Shown here piece after piece: positions 1 through 8,968 of a DNA stretch of 63,275 bases (positions are counted from its first letter, which is position 1; every line of letters starts with the position of its first letter). The DNA is taken from NCBI RefSeq assembly GCF_011009555.1, contig NZ_QXHD01000003.1:608796-672070 (forward strand), given 5' to 3'. Source of the stretch: Adonisia turfae CCMR0081. Its GTDB lineage: Bacteria; Cyanobacteriota; Cyanobacteriia; Phormidesmidales; Phormidesmidaceae. A program made the translations under genes and the position numbers. The notes beneath the pieces were generated by a model that saw only the letters and a program-made list of their open reading frames with translations, ran no database searches and had not been told where the DNA came from.

Positions 1-417
1 ATGGAGCGACAAGCAGATATCGTCGGCACTCAAATCCTGGCCTCCAGCGGTTATGCCGCCGATGGCATGCATGGTCTCATGCTTGCCTTAGAAGAGCGCT
101 ACGGAGACCGTCAAGTTGTCCCCTGGCTTGCATCCCACCCAGCCCCCCAGGACCGCGTGGATTATCTACAAGCCATTGTCGAAAATGGCGGCTACAACCG
201 CTATGCCTACGAGGGTGTACTGGGTCACGAAGCGCAGCAAGCCAGGGCCGAGGCAGAACTCGCTGCCTATGAAGCTGAAAACGGCGAAACCGTTGAAGAT
301 GAAACGGTTGCCGACGATGACGAAATCGAAGAAGCCGTTGAGGACGTTCAACAGGAGCAAGAAGAAGCCATGGATGCTGAAACAGAGCCTGTCACGACAG
401 ATGAGGCAGCAGAATAG
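1..417 (+). CDS. M48-family metalloprotease, C-terminal part (5' end outside window)
   Basis: This is the C-terminal 138 residues of a zinc metalloprotease; the gene begins before the window, so the ATG at base 1 is internal. The opening ERQAD matches the ExxAD-type helix that gives the third zinc ligand in M48 peptidases. It is followed by a helix ending LEERYG and the conserved SHPAPQDRVDYL segment (SHP...R) seen near the end of these domains. The last 55 residues are an acidic Glu/Asp/Ala-rich tail, probably disordered. The HExxH motif must lie upstream and cannot be checked here. Family assignment is good; substrate and location cannot be judged. Confidence 0.75.
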   Translation: MERQADIVGTQILASSGYAADGMHGLMLALEERYGDRQVVPWLASHPAPQDRVDYLQAIVENGGYNRYAYEGVLGHEAQQARAEAELAAYEAENGETVEDETVADDDEIEEAVEDVQQEQEEAMDAETEPVTTDEAAE

Positions 418-480
418 GGTCTATTAGTTTCCAAGCTGGCCTACTTCACCTCACATCAGCCATGGGATAAACTGACGCTC

Positions 481-954
481 ATGGAAGCTCAGGAACTACG
501 ATTAGCCAAATATTTCACGGCAGGCATATCCTTTTTGCTACTAGCCCTGGGAGGAAGTCTTTGGCCATTCACCTGGTGGGACATGTATTCCACTGGTGAT
601 GGCTATAGCCCCCCCACTGAAGTGAGTCGTCTTGAACTCCACGTTGTAGACAGTTCTGGGCAACAGCATGTCTTACGCCCCATGGATCTCTACACATTGG
701 ATAACGACACCTCTAACCAAACCCCTGGGCACCAGCTGGTGCAAAATGCCATAGAAGGCAACGCTGAACAGCAGGCGATCTATCGCCCTTACCTGATTCA
801 ACAAATAGAATTTGCCCTTGACACCAAAATTGAGCAGGTTGAGGCTTGGCGTTACTTTTGGCAAGTCGACTTTGACCAACAGCCTCCCATGGACATTCAT
901 CAACCTGCCCAGACTGTTCTGATTGATCGTTTTGCTGCCCATCCCACAGACTGA
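481..954 (+). CDS. hypothetical membrane-anchored protein, 157 aa
   Basis: I do not recognise the family. One hydrophobic segment (about residues 14-32, ISFLLLALGGSLWPF) follows a short charged N-terminus and suggests a single membrane anchor, with the remaining 120 polar residues on one side. The gene lies 26 bp upstream of the multi-spanning membrane protein at 981 on the same strand, so the two probably form an operon and may act together. No catalytic motif is visible. Confidence 0.6.
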   Translation: MEAQELRLAKYFTAGISFLLLALGGSLWPFTWWDMYSTGDGYSPPTEVSRLELHVVDSSGQQHVLRPMDLYTLDNDTSNQTPGHQLVQNAIEGNAEQQAIYRPYLIQQIEFALDTKIEQVEAWRYFWQVDFDQQPPMDIHQPAQTVLIDRFAAHPTD

Positions 955-980
955 AATTGTCTAAGCCTGTCTAAGCCCCT

Positions 981-2141
981 ATGAGATTTTTTCAGCGGAT
1001 TGAACGTCGCTATGTTCAGTGGCTCACACGCCCTGCCCAAAATGCGGCTGGACGCATGGGCCTCTATCGCATTGTTTATAGCTTGTTCTATCTCTGGTTT
1101 CTCAGCCCCTTAAACTTCTCTGAGCTGAACCTGGTGCCCGCAAGTCGCTGGGACCCAACTATTTTATTGAGTGGACTATCGCCACTACCAGACGGCGGCT
1201 ACGCTGCCATGGAAACACTTTTGGTGATGGCATTAGTGTTGCTATTGCTAGGGTATAGAACCCGTCTAGCCACCCTAGGTGTTTTACTCATGGGATTTGG
1301 GTTAGCAGGGTTTCGCACTGGCTTTCTCATTCAAGAACGTACCATTGTACTCACGGTGTTTTATGTCCCCTTGTTCATGCTGTTTTCTAGATGGGGCGAG
1401 ACCTACTCCATTGATGCGTTACTAAAACAAAAGCATGGGCACCCCGCCACCTCACCTCATTCATCTTCCTGGCGTTACATATGGCCAGCACGCGGGCTCA
1501 TGGTAATTTTATCCATCTTATTTCTGTCGGCGGCGGCGGTGAAATTGATGGAGGTGGCTTGGCTGGTTGAACCCCGGCTAGTGGGCGATTTTATCCTCGC
1601 AAAGGGAGTTAAAAGCCATCTCACCAATGGGTTTCCCATTCATCCATTGGGACCACACATAGGCCGTACTGCTGCGTTGTCAATTCCCTCACAGTATGTG
1701 GTGCTGCTATTTGAAACCTGCTTTGTTCTAGTTCTCTTTAATCGGTTTGCCCAAGCTCTGCTCTTTCGACTAGCCCCTATTTTCCATAGTTTCAACACAC
1801 TGTTATTGGGCATTCCATTCACATCGGTGCTCAGCATGTATGCCGCTTTTCCAGATTGGCAAAAGCTGTATGAACGGTTTTATCCCAAAGTTTTAAGACT
1901 CCAATGCTTAAACAAACTGCCATCATCACTGTTGGCAGCAGGGTCAATGGGCTCAGCGTTACTAGTTGGCCTACTTTGGAATACCACGCCCATGCCTCGT
2001 CAGGTTTTTGGCCTATTTGGTTTACTCAGCTACCAAACCCTTTGGTTTGCCCTATTGCCGTTTGTATTGATATGGATTTGCAGCCCTCTTTGGCGACGTC
2101 TGCGGGGTGATCAATCCTTACCCACACCTGAACGACTATAG
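981..2141 (+). CDS. HTTM-like multi-spanning membrane protein
   Basis: This is a 386-residue integral membrane protein with many hydrophobic segments, including about residues 25-45, 75-95, 125-140, 170-190 and 345-370. The start (RMGLYRIVYSLFYLWFLSP) and the following GYRTRLATLGVLLM segment resemble the HTTM/vitamin K-dependent carboxylase-like membrane domain, in which an alanine/arginine-rich first helix precedes a loop and a short helix pair. Several His residues in predicted loops fit that class, but I cannot confirm an enzymatic activity. It probably forms an operon with the 157-aa protein just upstream. A DoxX-like assignment is the main alternative. Confidence 0.6.
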   Translation: MRFFQRIERRYVQWLTRPAQNAAGRMGLYRIVYSLFYLWFLSPLNFSELNLVPASRWDPTILLSGLSPLPDGGYAAMETLLVMALVLLLLGYRTRLATLGVLLMGFGLAGFRTGFLIQERTIVLTVFYVPLFMLFSRWGETYSIDALLKQKHGHPATSPHSSSWRYIWPARGLMVILSILFLSAAAVKLMEVAWLVEPRLVGDFILAKGVKSHLTNGFPIHPLGPHIGRTAALSIPSQYVVLLFETCFVLVLFNRFAQALLFRLAPIFHSFNTLLLGIPFTSVLSMYAAFPDWQKLYERFYPKVLRLQCLNKLPSSLLAAGSMGSALLVGLLWNTTPMPRQVFGLFGLLSYQTLWFALLPFVLIWICSPLWRRLRGDQSLPTPERL

Positions 2142-2351
2142 GTTTTTATTATTATCCCCATTCACTAGACGCACTGGTAAGTATGGGTTTATTGCGAAAT
2201 GTAACCTATTTGTTACCTGCGGGCTGCTCCAAGTCAATGACCTTGGTAGACTAGAATCCACGTACGATGCCAGTTTTTTATCAATTTACTGGCCCGACAC
2301 CTTAATGCGGTTTCATAGCGCTTTAACCATAAATATCTTGATAGAGGACTC

Positions 2352-3440
2352 ATGGTAGATTCCCTAAGGAAACCTCAGGAAAATACTCGATTTGATGAGC
2401 TACGGCCTGGGGTTAAGGCACCTTCTAAAGACACGATCCTCACCCCTCGCTTTTATACCACTGACTTTGACGAAATGGCCGAGATGGACCTATCCGTCAA
2501 TGAAGATGAGGTACGCGCCATCATAGAAGAGTTTCGTGCTGACTATAACCGCCACCACTTCGTGCGGACCGATGTGTTTGACCAGTCGTGGGAGCACATT
2601 GATGGTGACACTCGAGCTCTATTTATTGAATTTCTAGAGCGCTCCTGTACAGCTGAATTCTCTGGATTCCTGCTTTATAAGGAGTTAGGTCGTCGTCTTA
2701 AGGACAAAAACCCCCTTCTAGCTGAAGGCTTTACCCTGATGTCCCGCGATGAAGCTCGCCATGCAGGCTTCCTCAACAAGGCGATGTCGGACTTCAACCT
2801 CCAGTTAGACCTTGGTTTCTTGACCAAGAGCAAGAGCTACACTTTCTTCAAGCCTAAGTTCATCTTCTATGCCACATATCTGTCTGAGAAGATTGGCTAC
2901 TGGCGCTACATCACTATTTTCCGTCACTTAGATTCTCATCCTGAGAATCGGATTTATCCTATCTTCCAGTTCTTTGAGAACTGGTGTCAGGATGAGAACC
3001 GCCATGGTGACTTCTTCTCCGCCATCATGAAGGCGCAGCCCCAGATTCTCAATGACTGGCAGGCTAAGCTATGGTGCCGTTTCTTCCTGCTGTCGGTATT
3101 TGCCACGATGTTCTTGAATGATATTCAGCGCAGTGGCTTCTACGCATCTCTAGGTCTAGATGCACGTGAGTACGATATTCACGTCATCAAAAAGACCAAT
3201 GAGTCAGCTGCTAAGGTCTTCCCTGTGATGCTGAATGTAGAGCACCCCGACTTCTTCAAGCATATGGATACAGCGTCTGATGCCAGCTTGAAGGTCGCTG
3301 AGATTGGCAAGAGCAATCAGCCTAAGCCTGTGAAGCTTCTACGTCAGCTGCCTCACATCGCAAAAATCGGTGTGAAAATGGTTCAGCTTTACTTCATGAA
3401 GCCCATCGATATGGCAACTACCCGTGGCGTTGTTCGCTAG
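2352..3440 (+). CDS. acsF: magnesium-protoporphyrin IX monomethyl ester (oxidative) cyclase
   Basis: AcsF is the di-iron oxygenase that forms the isocyclic E ring of chlorophyll, converting Mg-protoporphyrin IX monomethyl ester to protochlorophyllide under aerobic conditions at the thylakoid membrane. The 362-residue length is normal. The diiron-ligand motifs DEARH (about residue 136) and DENRH (about residue 216) are intact, as is the N-terminal block [17 protein letters not shown]. The ATG at 2352 is preceded by an AGAGGA ribosome-binding sequence. It is monocistronic here: about 210 bp of leader precede it and a strong hairpin terminator follows 20 bp after the stop. No haem oxygenase or anaerobic cyclase gene is adjacent in this window. 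Confidence 0.97.
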   Translation: MVDSLRKPQENTRFDELRPGVKAPSKDTILTPRFYTTDFDEMAEMDLSVNEDEVRAIIEEFRADYNRHHFVRTDVFDQSWEHIDGDTRALFIEFLERSCTAEFSGFLLYKELGRRLKDKNPLLAEGFTLMSRDEARHAGFLNKAMSDFNLQLDLGFLTKSKSYTFFKPKFIFYATYLSEKIGYWRYITIFRHLDSHPENRIYPIFQFFENWCQDENRHGDFFSAIMKAQPQILNDWQAKLWCRFFLLSVFATMFLNDIQRSGFYASLGLDAREYDIHVIKKTNESAAKVFPVMLNVEHPDFFKHMDTASDASLKVAEIGKSNQPKPVKLLRQLPHIAKIGVKMVQLYFMKPIDMATTRGVVR

Positions 3441-3460
3441 ATAACAGTTGCTTCAACGTT

Positions 3461-3505
3461 AACAGCCGGGCCTTTTTGCAAAAAGGCCCGGCTGTTTGTT
3501 TTTTT
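3461..3505 (+). terminator. rho-independent terminator of acsF
   Basis: A perfect 17-bp inverted repeat (3461-3477 and 3480-3496) closes around a 2-nt apex, with a GC-rich core AGCCGGGCC. It is followed by a T-rich tract at 3497-3505. It begins 20 bp after the acsF stop and ends just before the convergent gene at 3508. The T tract suits plus-strand termination; for the opposite gene only the hairpin would serve. Confidence 0.92.
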
Positions 3506-3507
3506 GG

Positions 3508-4083
3508 CTATCCATCCTCCCGATACCACAGGGCTAAGCCACCGCCTCGGCCACGGGCCGCAATGCCCGTCTCAGTTACCCAAAAGTACTTAAAGAAGGC
3601 TTGTTCTTTGAGAGATTGCTGGAAAAACTCCTGATCAGCTGCCTCGGGTCTCATTCGACCTTTATATAAAGTGAGGCCACCTAACACAATCTGGATCTGG
3701 GTAAAGTCAAATGCTAAGCACCGAGCTTTATGCCAAAATTTGACAGGGCCGGTCAGTTCCAGCTTCAACTGGCCTAGGCTGACCGAATTTTTCACCAGAC
3801 CTTGATCATCTGCCGTGGCTTGATAGTTGAGCTGAATCTTGATGATTTTAGGCAGATATCGGCCTGCCCCTAGAGCTACCCCTGCTTTCTGGCGTGTTTT
3901 TTTGGTGCCTGTGATAAAGCACAGCCGCCAAGTGCCAACTAAGTCAGTTAAGGAATAGCTATGCTTAATGCGCTTTTCTGTGGTTTGTAATGCTGTTACT
4001 AAGTCTGTAGCTGGGGGGAGCGCAGCAGATGATGTTCTCTGCGCTCCTGTGGCTTGGTCTAAAACGGCTGCACTCTCGTTCAT
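3508..4083 (-). CDS. PAP/fibrillin-domain protein
   Basis: This 191-residue protein fits the plastid-lipid-associated protein (PAP/fibrillin) family of cyanobacteria and plastids, which binds lipids or isoprenoids at thylakoids and plastoglobule-like bodies. Supporting features are the LVGTWRLCFITG strand near residues 47-58 (the family's W-x-L-x-F/Y-T signature), a beta-rich centre, and the C-terminal FKYFWVTETGIAARGRGGGLALWYR segment around residues 164-188. No signal peptide or membrane helix is seen. It converges on acsF and shares its terminator region. Family call fairly secure; ligand unknown. Confidence 0.72.
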   Translation of the reverse strand: MNESAAVLDQATGAQRTSSAALPPATDLVTALQTTEKRIKHSYSLTDLVGTWRLCFITGTKKTRQKAGVALGAGRYLPKIIKIQLNYQATADDQGLVKNSVSLGQLKLELTGPVKFWHKARCLAFDFTQIQIVLGGLTLYKGRMRPEAADQEFFQQSLKEQAFFKYFWVTETGIAARGRGGGLALWYREDG

Positions 4084-4156
4084 TTTGTTTAGCTAGGAGC
4101 TGCGTTGCCAATTTTACCCCTGACTTAGAAATTGAACGTTTTGACAAGCCCGTTTT

Positions 4157-4375
4157 CTAGAAAATGGTCAAATCCCAGTCAGCATCGGTTAAGCCATCGG
4201 TACCTACTAATTGGATGCGGATATCGAGGTAGCGATCGCAATACACCTTACATTGCTTATAGCGTGGATTGGGGCTACCAAAAATAGCATCTTGCTCTGC
4301 ATAGCCCTTGAGTAGATCAATGCGCTCTACTTCCGAAAGCCTAATCAAATCATCAGTTGATGTCGATACGGTCAT
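4157..4375 (-). CDS. small hypothetical protein, 72 aa
   Basis: I do not recognise this protein. The ATG at 4375 gives a 72-residue product beginning MTVSTSTDDLIRLSEVER; a longer reading back to 4447 would overlap the divergent gene at 4435, so the shorter form is preferred. It has a helical N-terminus (about residues 10-30) and a Cys/Tyr-containing centre (RYKQCKVYCDRYLDIRIQL), with no membrane segment. It is divergent from the radical SAM gene, with about 60 bp between the chosen starts. Codon use looks normal for the region, which favours a real gene. Confidence 0.5.
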   Translation of the reverse strand: MTVSTSTDDLIRLSEVERIDLLKGYAEQDAIFGSPNPRYKQCKVYCDRYLDIRIQLVGTDGLTDADWDLTIF

Positions 4376-4434
4376 AATTTCCCTGAGCATAAAAAGATTC
4401 CTTATCAGGCTAGAGCCAACTTTCCAGTAGGCAA

Positions 4435-5673
4435 GTGACTCTCCCAAAAAGCTTAATCTCTCAGCAAGATAAATGGCCGATCCCCGTCATATCAGACCTA
4501 TTCGGTTTACATCCCTACAAAATTCTCAGCCTGCTTTCACACGACCTTGTTAAGCTGGGGCGACCTTATAAATTAATCATCTTTGCAATGGTCAGCTACC
4601 GTCTTGAGCGCATCCACCTTGAAGTTACTAACGTTTGCAACTTTAAATGTGACTTTTGCCCAGACGCCATCATGGAACGTAAGCGTGGCCATATGGACCT
4701 GAGCCTGCTGGAAAAAGCACTAGATGAGATCGCCGAACGGAACCTGGCCAAAATCGTTGCTTTTCACCTGATGGGCGAACCCTTAATCTATCCCCACATT
4801 TTTAAAGCCATCGATATGGCATTGGCACGAGGATTAAACCTACATCTCACCACCAATGGCAGCACGTTTCACATCTTTCCTAAACATCGTCAGCAGCTAA
4901 TTGCCTCCGGTATTCCGAAAGTTACCATCTCGCTACAAACTCCCGATCCAGTCACGTTCATTATTCGGGGTGCGCCCCCCAAGCTCAAACCTGAGCAATA
5001 CTTTGATGGCATTACCCAATATGTCAGGGCTAACCTCGCCGATTCCACCTCTAAAACCCGGGTACACCTAAAATTCTTAGACACTACACCACACCCATTT
5101 TTGGTACCGCACAAACAGATGCATGTGGTCGAAGGCAAGGCCCAGATGCAACAAGAACTAACCGCTTGGGCCGATCGATTACTGGACGGTTGCGATCAAC
5201 GGCCTAGCGATAATGACCTGCGTCAACGTATTGCCCGCCATAAGCCAGGTCGGTGGCAGGTTATCGAACTTACTCCCAAACTTGCCCTAGAAACATTCCC
5301 CCTGGATAGCTGGGGAAATGTGGAGAGCACAGAGGTCATCCCCGCCAAGTTTGGTTATTGCAACGGTACGTCAGACCAAGCAGGCATTCTGTACAACGGC
5401 ACCGTTGTGCCCTGCTGTAAAGACTACGATGGTCAGATTCCGCTAGGCAATCTGCAAGATCACTCCCTAAGCGATATTTTGGATACACAGCAGCCAGCCT
5501 GCGGCCTCCGCCAGGGATTTAACCGTTTCCAAGTCACCAATCCCGTGTGTCAACGTTGCATGGGAGCGGACACATCCCAAAAAGCATTCGTGCGGCAAGT
5601 AGGTTCAGTTGCTTACTTTAAGGTGTATAACCCCATCATGAAACGTTTGCAGCCAGGTTGGGGCGAAGTTTAG
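4435..5673 (+). CDS. radical SAM/SPASM domain protein
   Basis: This 412-residue protein carries the radical SAM cluster motif CNFKCDFC (CxxxCxxC), which binds a 4Fe-4S cluster and cleaves S-adenosylmethionine. The GEP-type motif follows (LMGEPLIYPH). The C-terminal third has several Cys (PCCKDYDG, PVCQRC) typical of a SPASM auxiliary-cluster domain. SPASM enzymes often modify peptides or act as anaerobic maturases, but no precursor peptide is evident next to it, so the substrate is unknown. The start is uncertain: the GTG at 4435 gives the length stated, while the ATG at 4588 would begin only about 16 residues before the cluster motif. Confidence 0.85.
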   Translation: MTLPKSLISQQDKWPIPVISDLFGLHPYKILSLLSHDLVKLGRPYKLIIFAMVSYRLERIHLEVTNVCNFKCDFCPDAIMERKRGHMDLSLLEKALDEIAERNLAKIVAFHLMGEPLIYPHIFKAIDMALARGLNLHLTTNGSTFHIFPKHRQQLIASGIPKVTISLQTPDPVTFIIRGAPPKLKPEQYFDGITQYVRANLADSTSKTRVHLKFLDTTPHPFLVPHKQMHVVEGKAQMQQELTAWADRLLDGCDQRPSDNDLRQRIARHKPGRWQVIELTPKLALETFPLDSWGNVESTEVIPAKFGYCNGTSDQAGILYNGTVVPCCKDYDGQIPLGNLQDHSLSDILDTQQPACGLRQGFNRFQVTNPVCQRCMGADTSQKAFVRQVGSVAYFKVYNPIMKRLQPGWGEV

Positions 5674-5675
5674 GG

Positions 5676-5692
5676 GCTACGCTGAGCGTAGC
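5676..5692. repeat. short hairpin GCTACGC-TGA-GCGTAGC
   Basis: A perfect 7-bp inverted repeat with a 3-nt loop lies 2 bp after the radical SAM stop codon. There is no following T tract, so it is not a canonical terminator. The sequence resembles short hairpins often scattered in cyanobacterial intergenic DNA and may help define the mRNA 3' end. Confidence 0.45.
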
Positions 5693-5773
5693 TGACTTTG
5701 CAGCCAACCAGTAGCGCTCTACCTTAGAAAAGCTCGAAGCAGAGGTAAGATAGGGTGTCACTTTACTGCTTAG

Positions 5774-6673
5774 GTGCCCATGGGACGGCGACTTATACGG
5801 ATTTTTTTAAACTGGCTGAGAAGAATATTAACTCAGTTTAAAGGAGAACAAAATCGCCGTCATTATCCCTCACCCCCACAGCGACTAACGTCATCAAAGC
5901 AACTCCCGCCCCAGATGCCTGTGCAGGAAAATCAGCCAGAACAGGGGCTAACAGATACAACATCGCCCATAAAACAACAACAACAAGCTCCATCACCCAA
6001 CCCAGCCGCCAACAGGGCAGCCAACTCTTCTAATTTCAGAATATTACTCAGTGACTATCAGTACTCTCCTTGTTCAGCAGTACAAAGTTTAAGCAAGCAA
6101 CTATCCAACCCAACGACTCAACTAAATCGGGTGCAGGAACAACCAAAGCAAACGTTAGATTCAGCAAAAACATTTTTCACTCAAAATAAGATTAGAAGAG
6201 ACCAGCCAGAACCCCGAGTCGTTTCAACAGAGACACCAAAAGAAGAGAGTTTACCTCACGAACACATCAGAAATTTAGAGCACTTTTCTTCAGAGATTAC
6301 ATTCCGCCGCGACACAGACATCGACACCAACAAAACGCAACCATCCCCATCATTACTCGCCATAGATGCTGCTAAACAGCTAAATACTAAACAGCTGCCA
6401 CAGCCCGAGAAAGCCACGCCAAAATCTACGTCAACACCTACTGCTGACCCAAGAGCCATTACAAAAACGGGGATTGTAAAACTATTATTCAAACTTAAAA
6501 AGAACAACCACCATGGTTATATCGCACCCCATGACGGTTCCAGCGACATTATTTTCCATCAAAAATATATTGGCAACGAAGTATTTTGCCAACTAGAGCG
6601 GGGCATGGATGTTGAGGTTACCGCCCATATTACTGAAGGCAAGGCCTACGCAGACCACATTCGGATTCTATAG
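5774..6673 (+). CDS. disordered protein with C-terminal cold-shock-like domain
   Basis: The 299-residue protein has three parts. Residues 1-25 are strongly basic and hydrophobic (RRLIRIFLNWLRRILTQF), resembling an amphipathic membrane- or nucleic-acid-binding helix. Residues 26-225 are Gln/Pro/Ser/Thr-rich and probably disordered. Residues about 230-299 look like a cold-shock OB-fold: TGIVKLLFKLKKN, then HHGYIAPHDGSSDIIFHQKYI, where HGYI and DIIFH sit at the RNP1 and RNP2 positions. An RNA-binding role is therefore inferred. The first codon is GTG at 5774; an ATG at 5780 is in frame and equally plausible. Cold-shock proteins are normally about 70 residues, so the long extension is unusual. 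Confidence 0.65.
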   Translation: MPMGRRLIRIFLNWLRRILTQFKGEQNRRHYPSPPQRLTSSKQLPPQMPVQENQPEQGLTDTTSPIKQQQQAPSPNPAANRAANSSNFRILLSDYQYSPCSAVQSLSKQLSNPTTQLNRVQEQPKQTLDSAKTFFTQNKIRRDQPEPRVVSTETPKEESLPHEHIRNLEHFSSEITFRRDTDIDTNKTQPSPSLLAIDAAKQLNTKQLPQPEKATPKSTSTPTADPRAITKTGIVKLLFKLKKNNHHGYIAPHDGSSDIIFHQKYIGNEVFCQLERGMDVEVTAHITEGKAYADHIRIL

Positions 6674-6777
6674 CGATTCTTGAGATGCAACTTTTGTCAA
6701 AGAAAGTTAACCATTCCCAATCACTAGTTCGAGTTTTTTGAACTTAAAATTTGGGTTAGTTGTCTTTCTATTTGATT

Positions 6778-7353
6778 ATGGTTGCCATTGCAATAGTCTA
6801 TTTCTCTGGCCAAGGTCACACCCATCTGATGGCTGAATCACTTGCCAAAGGCGTAGAAGCCACTGGTGAAACAGCTCACCTGCTGCGCATTACGGGTGAG
6901 CAAATTGTGAATGGTCGATGGCAGGATGACGCCATCTTAACCACCCTCACTGCAGCCGACGGCATTGTCTTTGGCACTCCTACGTACATGGGAGGTGTAG
7001 CTGGGCAGTTTAAGTGTTTTATTGATGCCGCTAGTGCTACCTGGTTTCAACAGGGCTGGAAAGATAAAGTTGCAGGGGGATTTACCCATTCGGCTTCCCC
7101 CAGTGGTGACAAGCAAGGCACATTGCTCTACCTCGCGATCAATGCGGCACAGCACGGCATGATTTGGGTCGGCAACGCAGAACTACCCAATCCTGAGACT
7201 GGTGTGAATCGCTTAGGCTCTTTTATGGGGTCTATGGGGCAAAGCTATTTGGATATGAGTGGTTCACCTGCAAACGTAGAACCCGGTGATCTAGAATCAG
7301 CTCGCCTATACGGACAACGTGTGGTCACTGTGGCACAAAAGATTGCAGCCTAG
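6778..7353 (+). CDS. flavodoxin/WrbA-like FMN-binding protein
   Basis: The 191-residue product has a Rossmann-like flavodoxin fold. The N-terminal strand IAIVYFSGQGHTHLMAESLA supplies the FMN phosphate-binding loop (SGQGHT). GIVFGTPTYMGGVAGQFKCF around residue 66 and the GGFTHSASPSGDKQ segment correspond to the flavin-contacting loops of WrbA/NADPH-dependent FMN reductase proteins. It is probably an NAD(P)H:quinone or other flavin-dependent oxidoreductase in the cytoplasm. The ATG at 6778 is used because the upstream TTG adds residues outside the fold. It is transcribed alone; downstream is a fold-back repeat before bioB. Confidence 0.82.
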   Translation: MVAIAIVYFSGQGHTHLMAESLAKGVEATGETAHLLRITGEQIVNGRWQDDAILTTLTAADGIVFGTPTYMGGVAGQFKCFIDAASATWFQQGWKDKVAGGFTHSASPSGDKQGTLLYLAINAAQHGMIWVGNAELPNPETGVNRLGSFMGSMGQSYLDMSGSPANVEPGDLESARLYGQRVVTVAQKIAA

Positions 7354-7357
7354 GGAT

Positions 7358-7484
7358 GAGAGTTATGAGTTTTGTAGACGCTTTAGCAGCTTCCCGAAGG
7401 TTATGCTGAATTATGGTTGAACCACCTTGGATAATCACGAAAGTGATGCAGGGCTGAACTTAAAATTCAAAATTCATAACTCTC
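7358..7484. repeat. fold-back element with 17-bp inverted ends
   Basis: The arms 7358-7374 and 7468-7484 are complementary at 16 of 17 positions (GAGAGTTATGAGTTTTG on the left) and enclose 93 bp without a convincing ORF. The ends resemble the AT-rich direct/inverted repeats (TTATGAGTTTTG-type) common in cyanobacterial spacers. It could be a miniature mobile-element relic or the folded 3' UTR of the flavodoxin gene. No target-site duplication was recognised. Confidence 0.5.
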
Positions 7485-7590
7485 TCAACTTTGTCCTAAG
7501 TCCTTCTCGCATTGTTCTCCCCTCAAAATCCCATCTCGTATTAACGTAGAGGGTGGCACACGTATGCCGTTGTCACAAGGAGTCCATAGG

Positions 7591-8616
7591 ATGATTCAAT
7601 CTGTACGCACCTCAGTTGATTGGAACCAGCTAGCCGAGCAGGCCCTGGCTGGTCAGATAATTGACCACCAAGATGCATTGAGGGTGCTACGGGCTGATGA
7701 CACAGAAATTTTGGCACAGTTGGCAGCGGCATACCGGGTACGTCACCACTACTGGGGCAATCAAGTACGACTCCACTTTTTGCTCAATGCCCAAAGTGGT
7801 CTCTGCCCTGAAGACTGTCACTACTGTTCACAATCAAAAATCTCATCCGCAGACATTGAAAAATATCCACTGATGGCAAAAGAGCGGATCTTGGCTGCTG
7901 CCGATCGCGCCCACCAGCTCAAGGCTGGTACTTTTTGTATGGCTATTTCAGGCCGCACGCCCTCACCTCAGACGTTTGAGAAAATTTTAGATGCAGTACA
8001 AGCGGTTAAAGCTGACTACCCAATGCGGGTATGCACCACGTTGGGGCTATTGAATGAGGAACAAGCCCATCAACTCAAGGCCGCCGGAGTTGATCGCATT
8101 AACCATAACCTGAATACAGCTGAAGCCCACCATGACGATATCTGCACAACCCATGGCTATCAAGATCGTCTAGACACTGTAAAAGCGGTACAAGCTGCTG
8201 GGCTAACCACCTGCTCAGGCGGCATTTTAGGTATGGGTGAATCGGATGAAGATATTATCAATCTGGCAAAATCCCTCCGAGAGCTGGATGTGACCAGCGT
8301 GCCAGTGAATTTTTTGATTCCCATCGAAGGTACTCCGTTTGCTAGTCGCAGCGAGCTTACGCCTCAACGTTGTTTGCGAATCCTGTGTTTGTTCAGGTTT
8401 TTACTGCCAGCCCAGGAAATTCGGATTGCCGGAGGGCGGGAAGTGCATTTGAGATCGCAGCAACCCCTTGCCTTATATCCAGCCAATTCTATTTTTGTCG
8501 GTGATTATCTAACCACAGCAGGCCAAAGTGCCACACAAGACTATGCCATGGTCAGGGATGCAGGCTTTGTCCTAGAATCGCCGGACGGCAGTCCACTGCC
8601 AGAAAATATTGCATGA
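7591..8616 (+). CDS. bioB: biotin synthase
   Basis: BioB inserts sulfur into dethiobiotin to make biotin, using a radical SAM 4Fe-4S cluster and an auxiliary 2Fe-2S cluster. The product is 341 residues. The cluster motif [11 protein letters not shown] is present and conserved blocks follow ([68 protein letters not shown]). The ATG at 7591 is chosen over the upstream in-frame start at 7564 because it has an AAGGAG ribosome-binding site eight bases before it. No other biotin gene is adjacent, so it appears to stand alone, as is common in cyanobacteria. Confidence 0.97.
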   Translation: MIQSVRTSVDWNQLAEQALAGQIIDHQDALRVLRADDTEILAQLAAAYRVRHHYWGNQVRLHFLLNAQSGLCPEDCHYCSQSKISSADIEKYPLMAKERILAAADRAHQLKAGTFCMAISGRTPSPQTFEKILDAVQAVKADYPMRVCTTLGLLNEEQAHQLKAAGVDRINHNLNTAEAHHDDICTTHGYQDRLDTVKAVQAAGLTTCSGGILGMGESDEDIINLAKSLRELDVTSVPVNFLIPIEGTPFASRSELTPQRCLRILCLFRFLLPAQEIRIAGGREVHLRSQQPLALYPANSIFVGDYLTTAGQSATQDYAMVRDAGFVLESPDGSPLPENIA

Positions 8617-8968
8617 ACGTTAGTTGAAGAAAGTCGGTAAACATGAAAAAATGATGTACCAGAAAATACACTGAGCCTTATCCAAGAATTCATTAGCCCG
8701 TCAATGAATCTATGGATAACATAGAGATTCCTAAATACAGTCACTGCAACCTATTTCAAACAACTTCTGTTGCTGCCATAAACCTTACTTAAAGCATTGG
8801 AAAATACTGCCAATTCATGTGTTGTCTACAGGTATGGAAGAGGCATACTAGAGCAATGCATCTGCTGGTAGTTGATCTACAGCGTTGTTTTCAGCGCTTA
8901 AATGTCACACTCCGGCAATAGTTCGGTAGGCAAACAAACTACTCACATCAAACATAAGCACAACTGCT
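8617..8968. other. 352-bp intergenic region, nothing recognised
   Basis: This AT-rich spacer lies between bioB and the phosphatase gene. I found no convincing ORF, tRNA-like sequence or terminator hairpin with a T tract. It presumably holds the bioB 3' end and the phosphatase promoter. Confidence 0.5.

Noticed and set aside
2107..2358. 83-aa ORF across the gap before acsF
   Set aside because: It overlaps the HTTM-like gene end and the acsF start, has a weak start and no recognisable features; the region is more likely the acsF leader.
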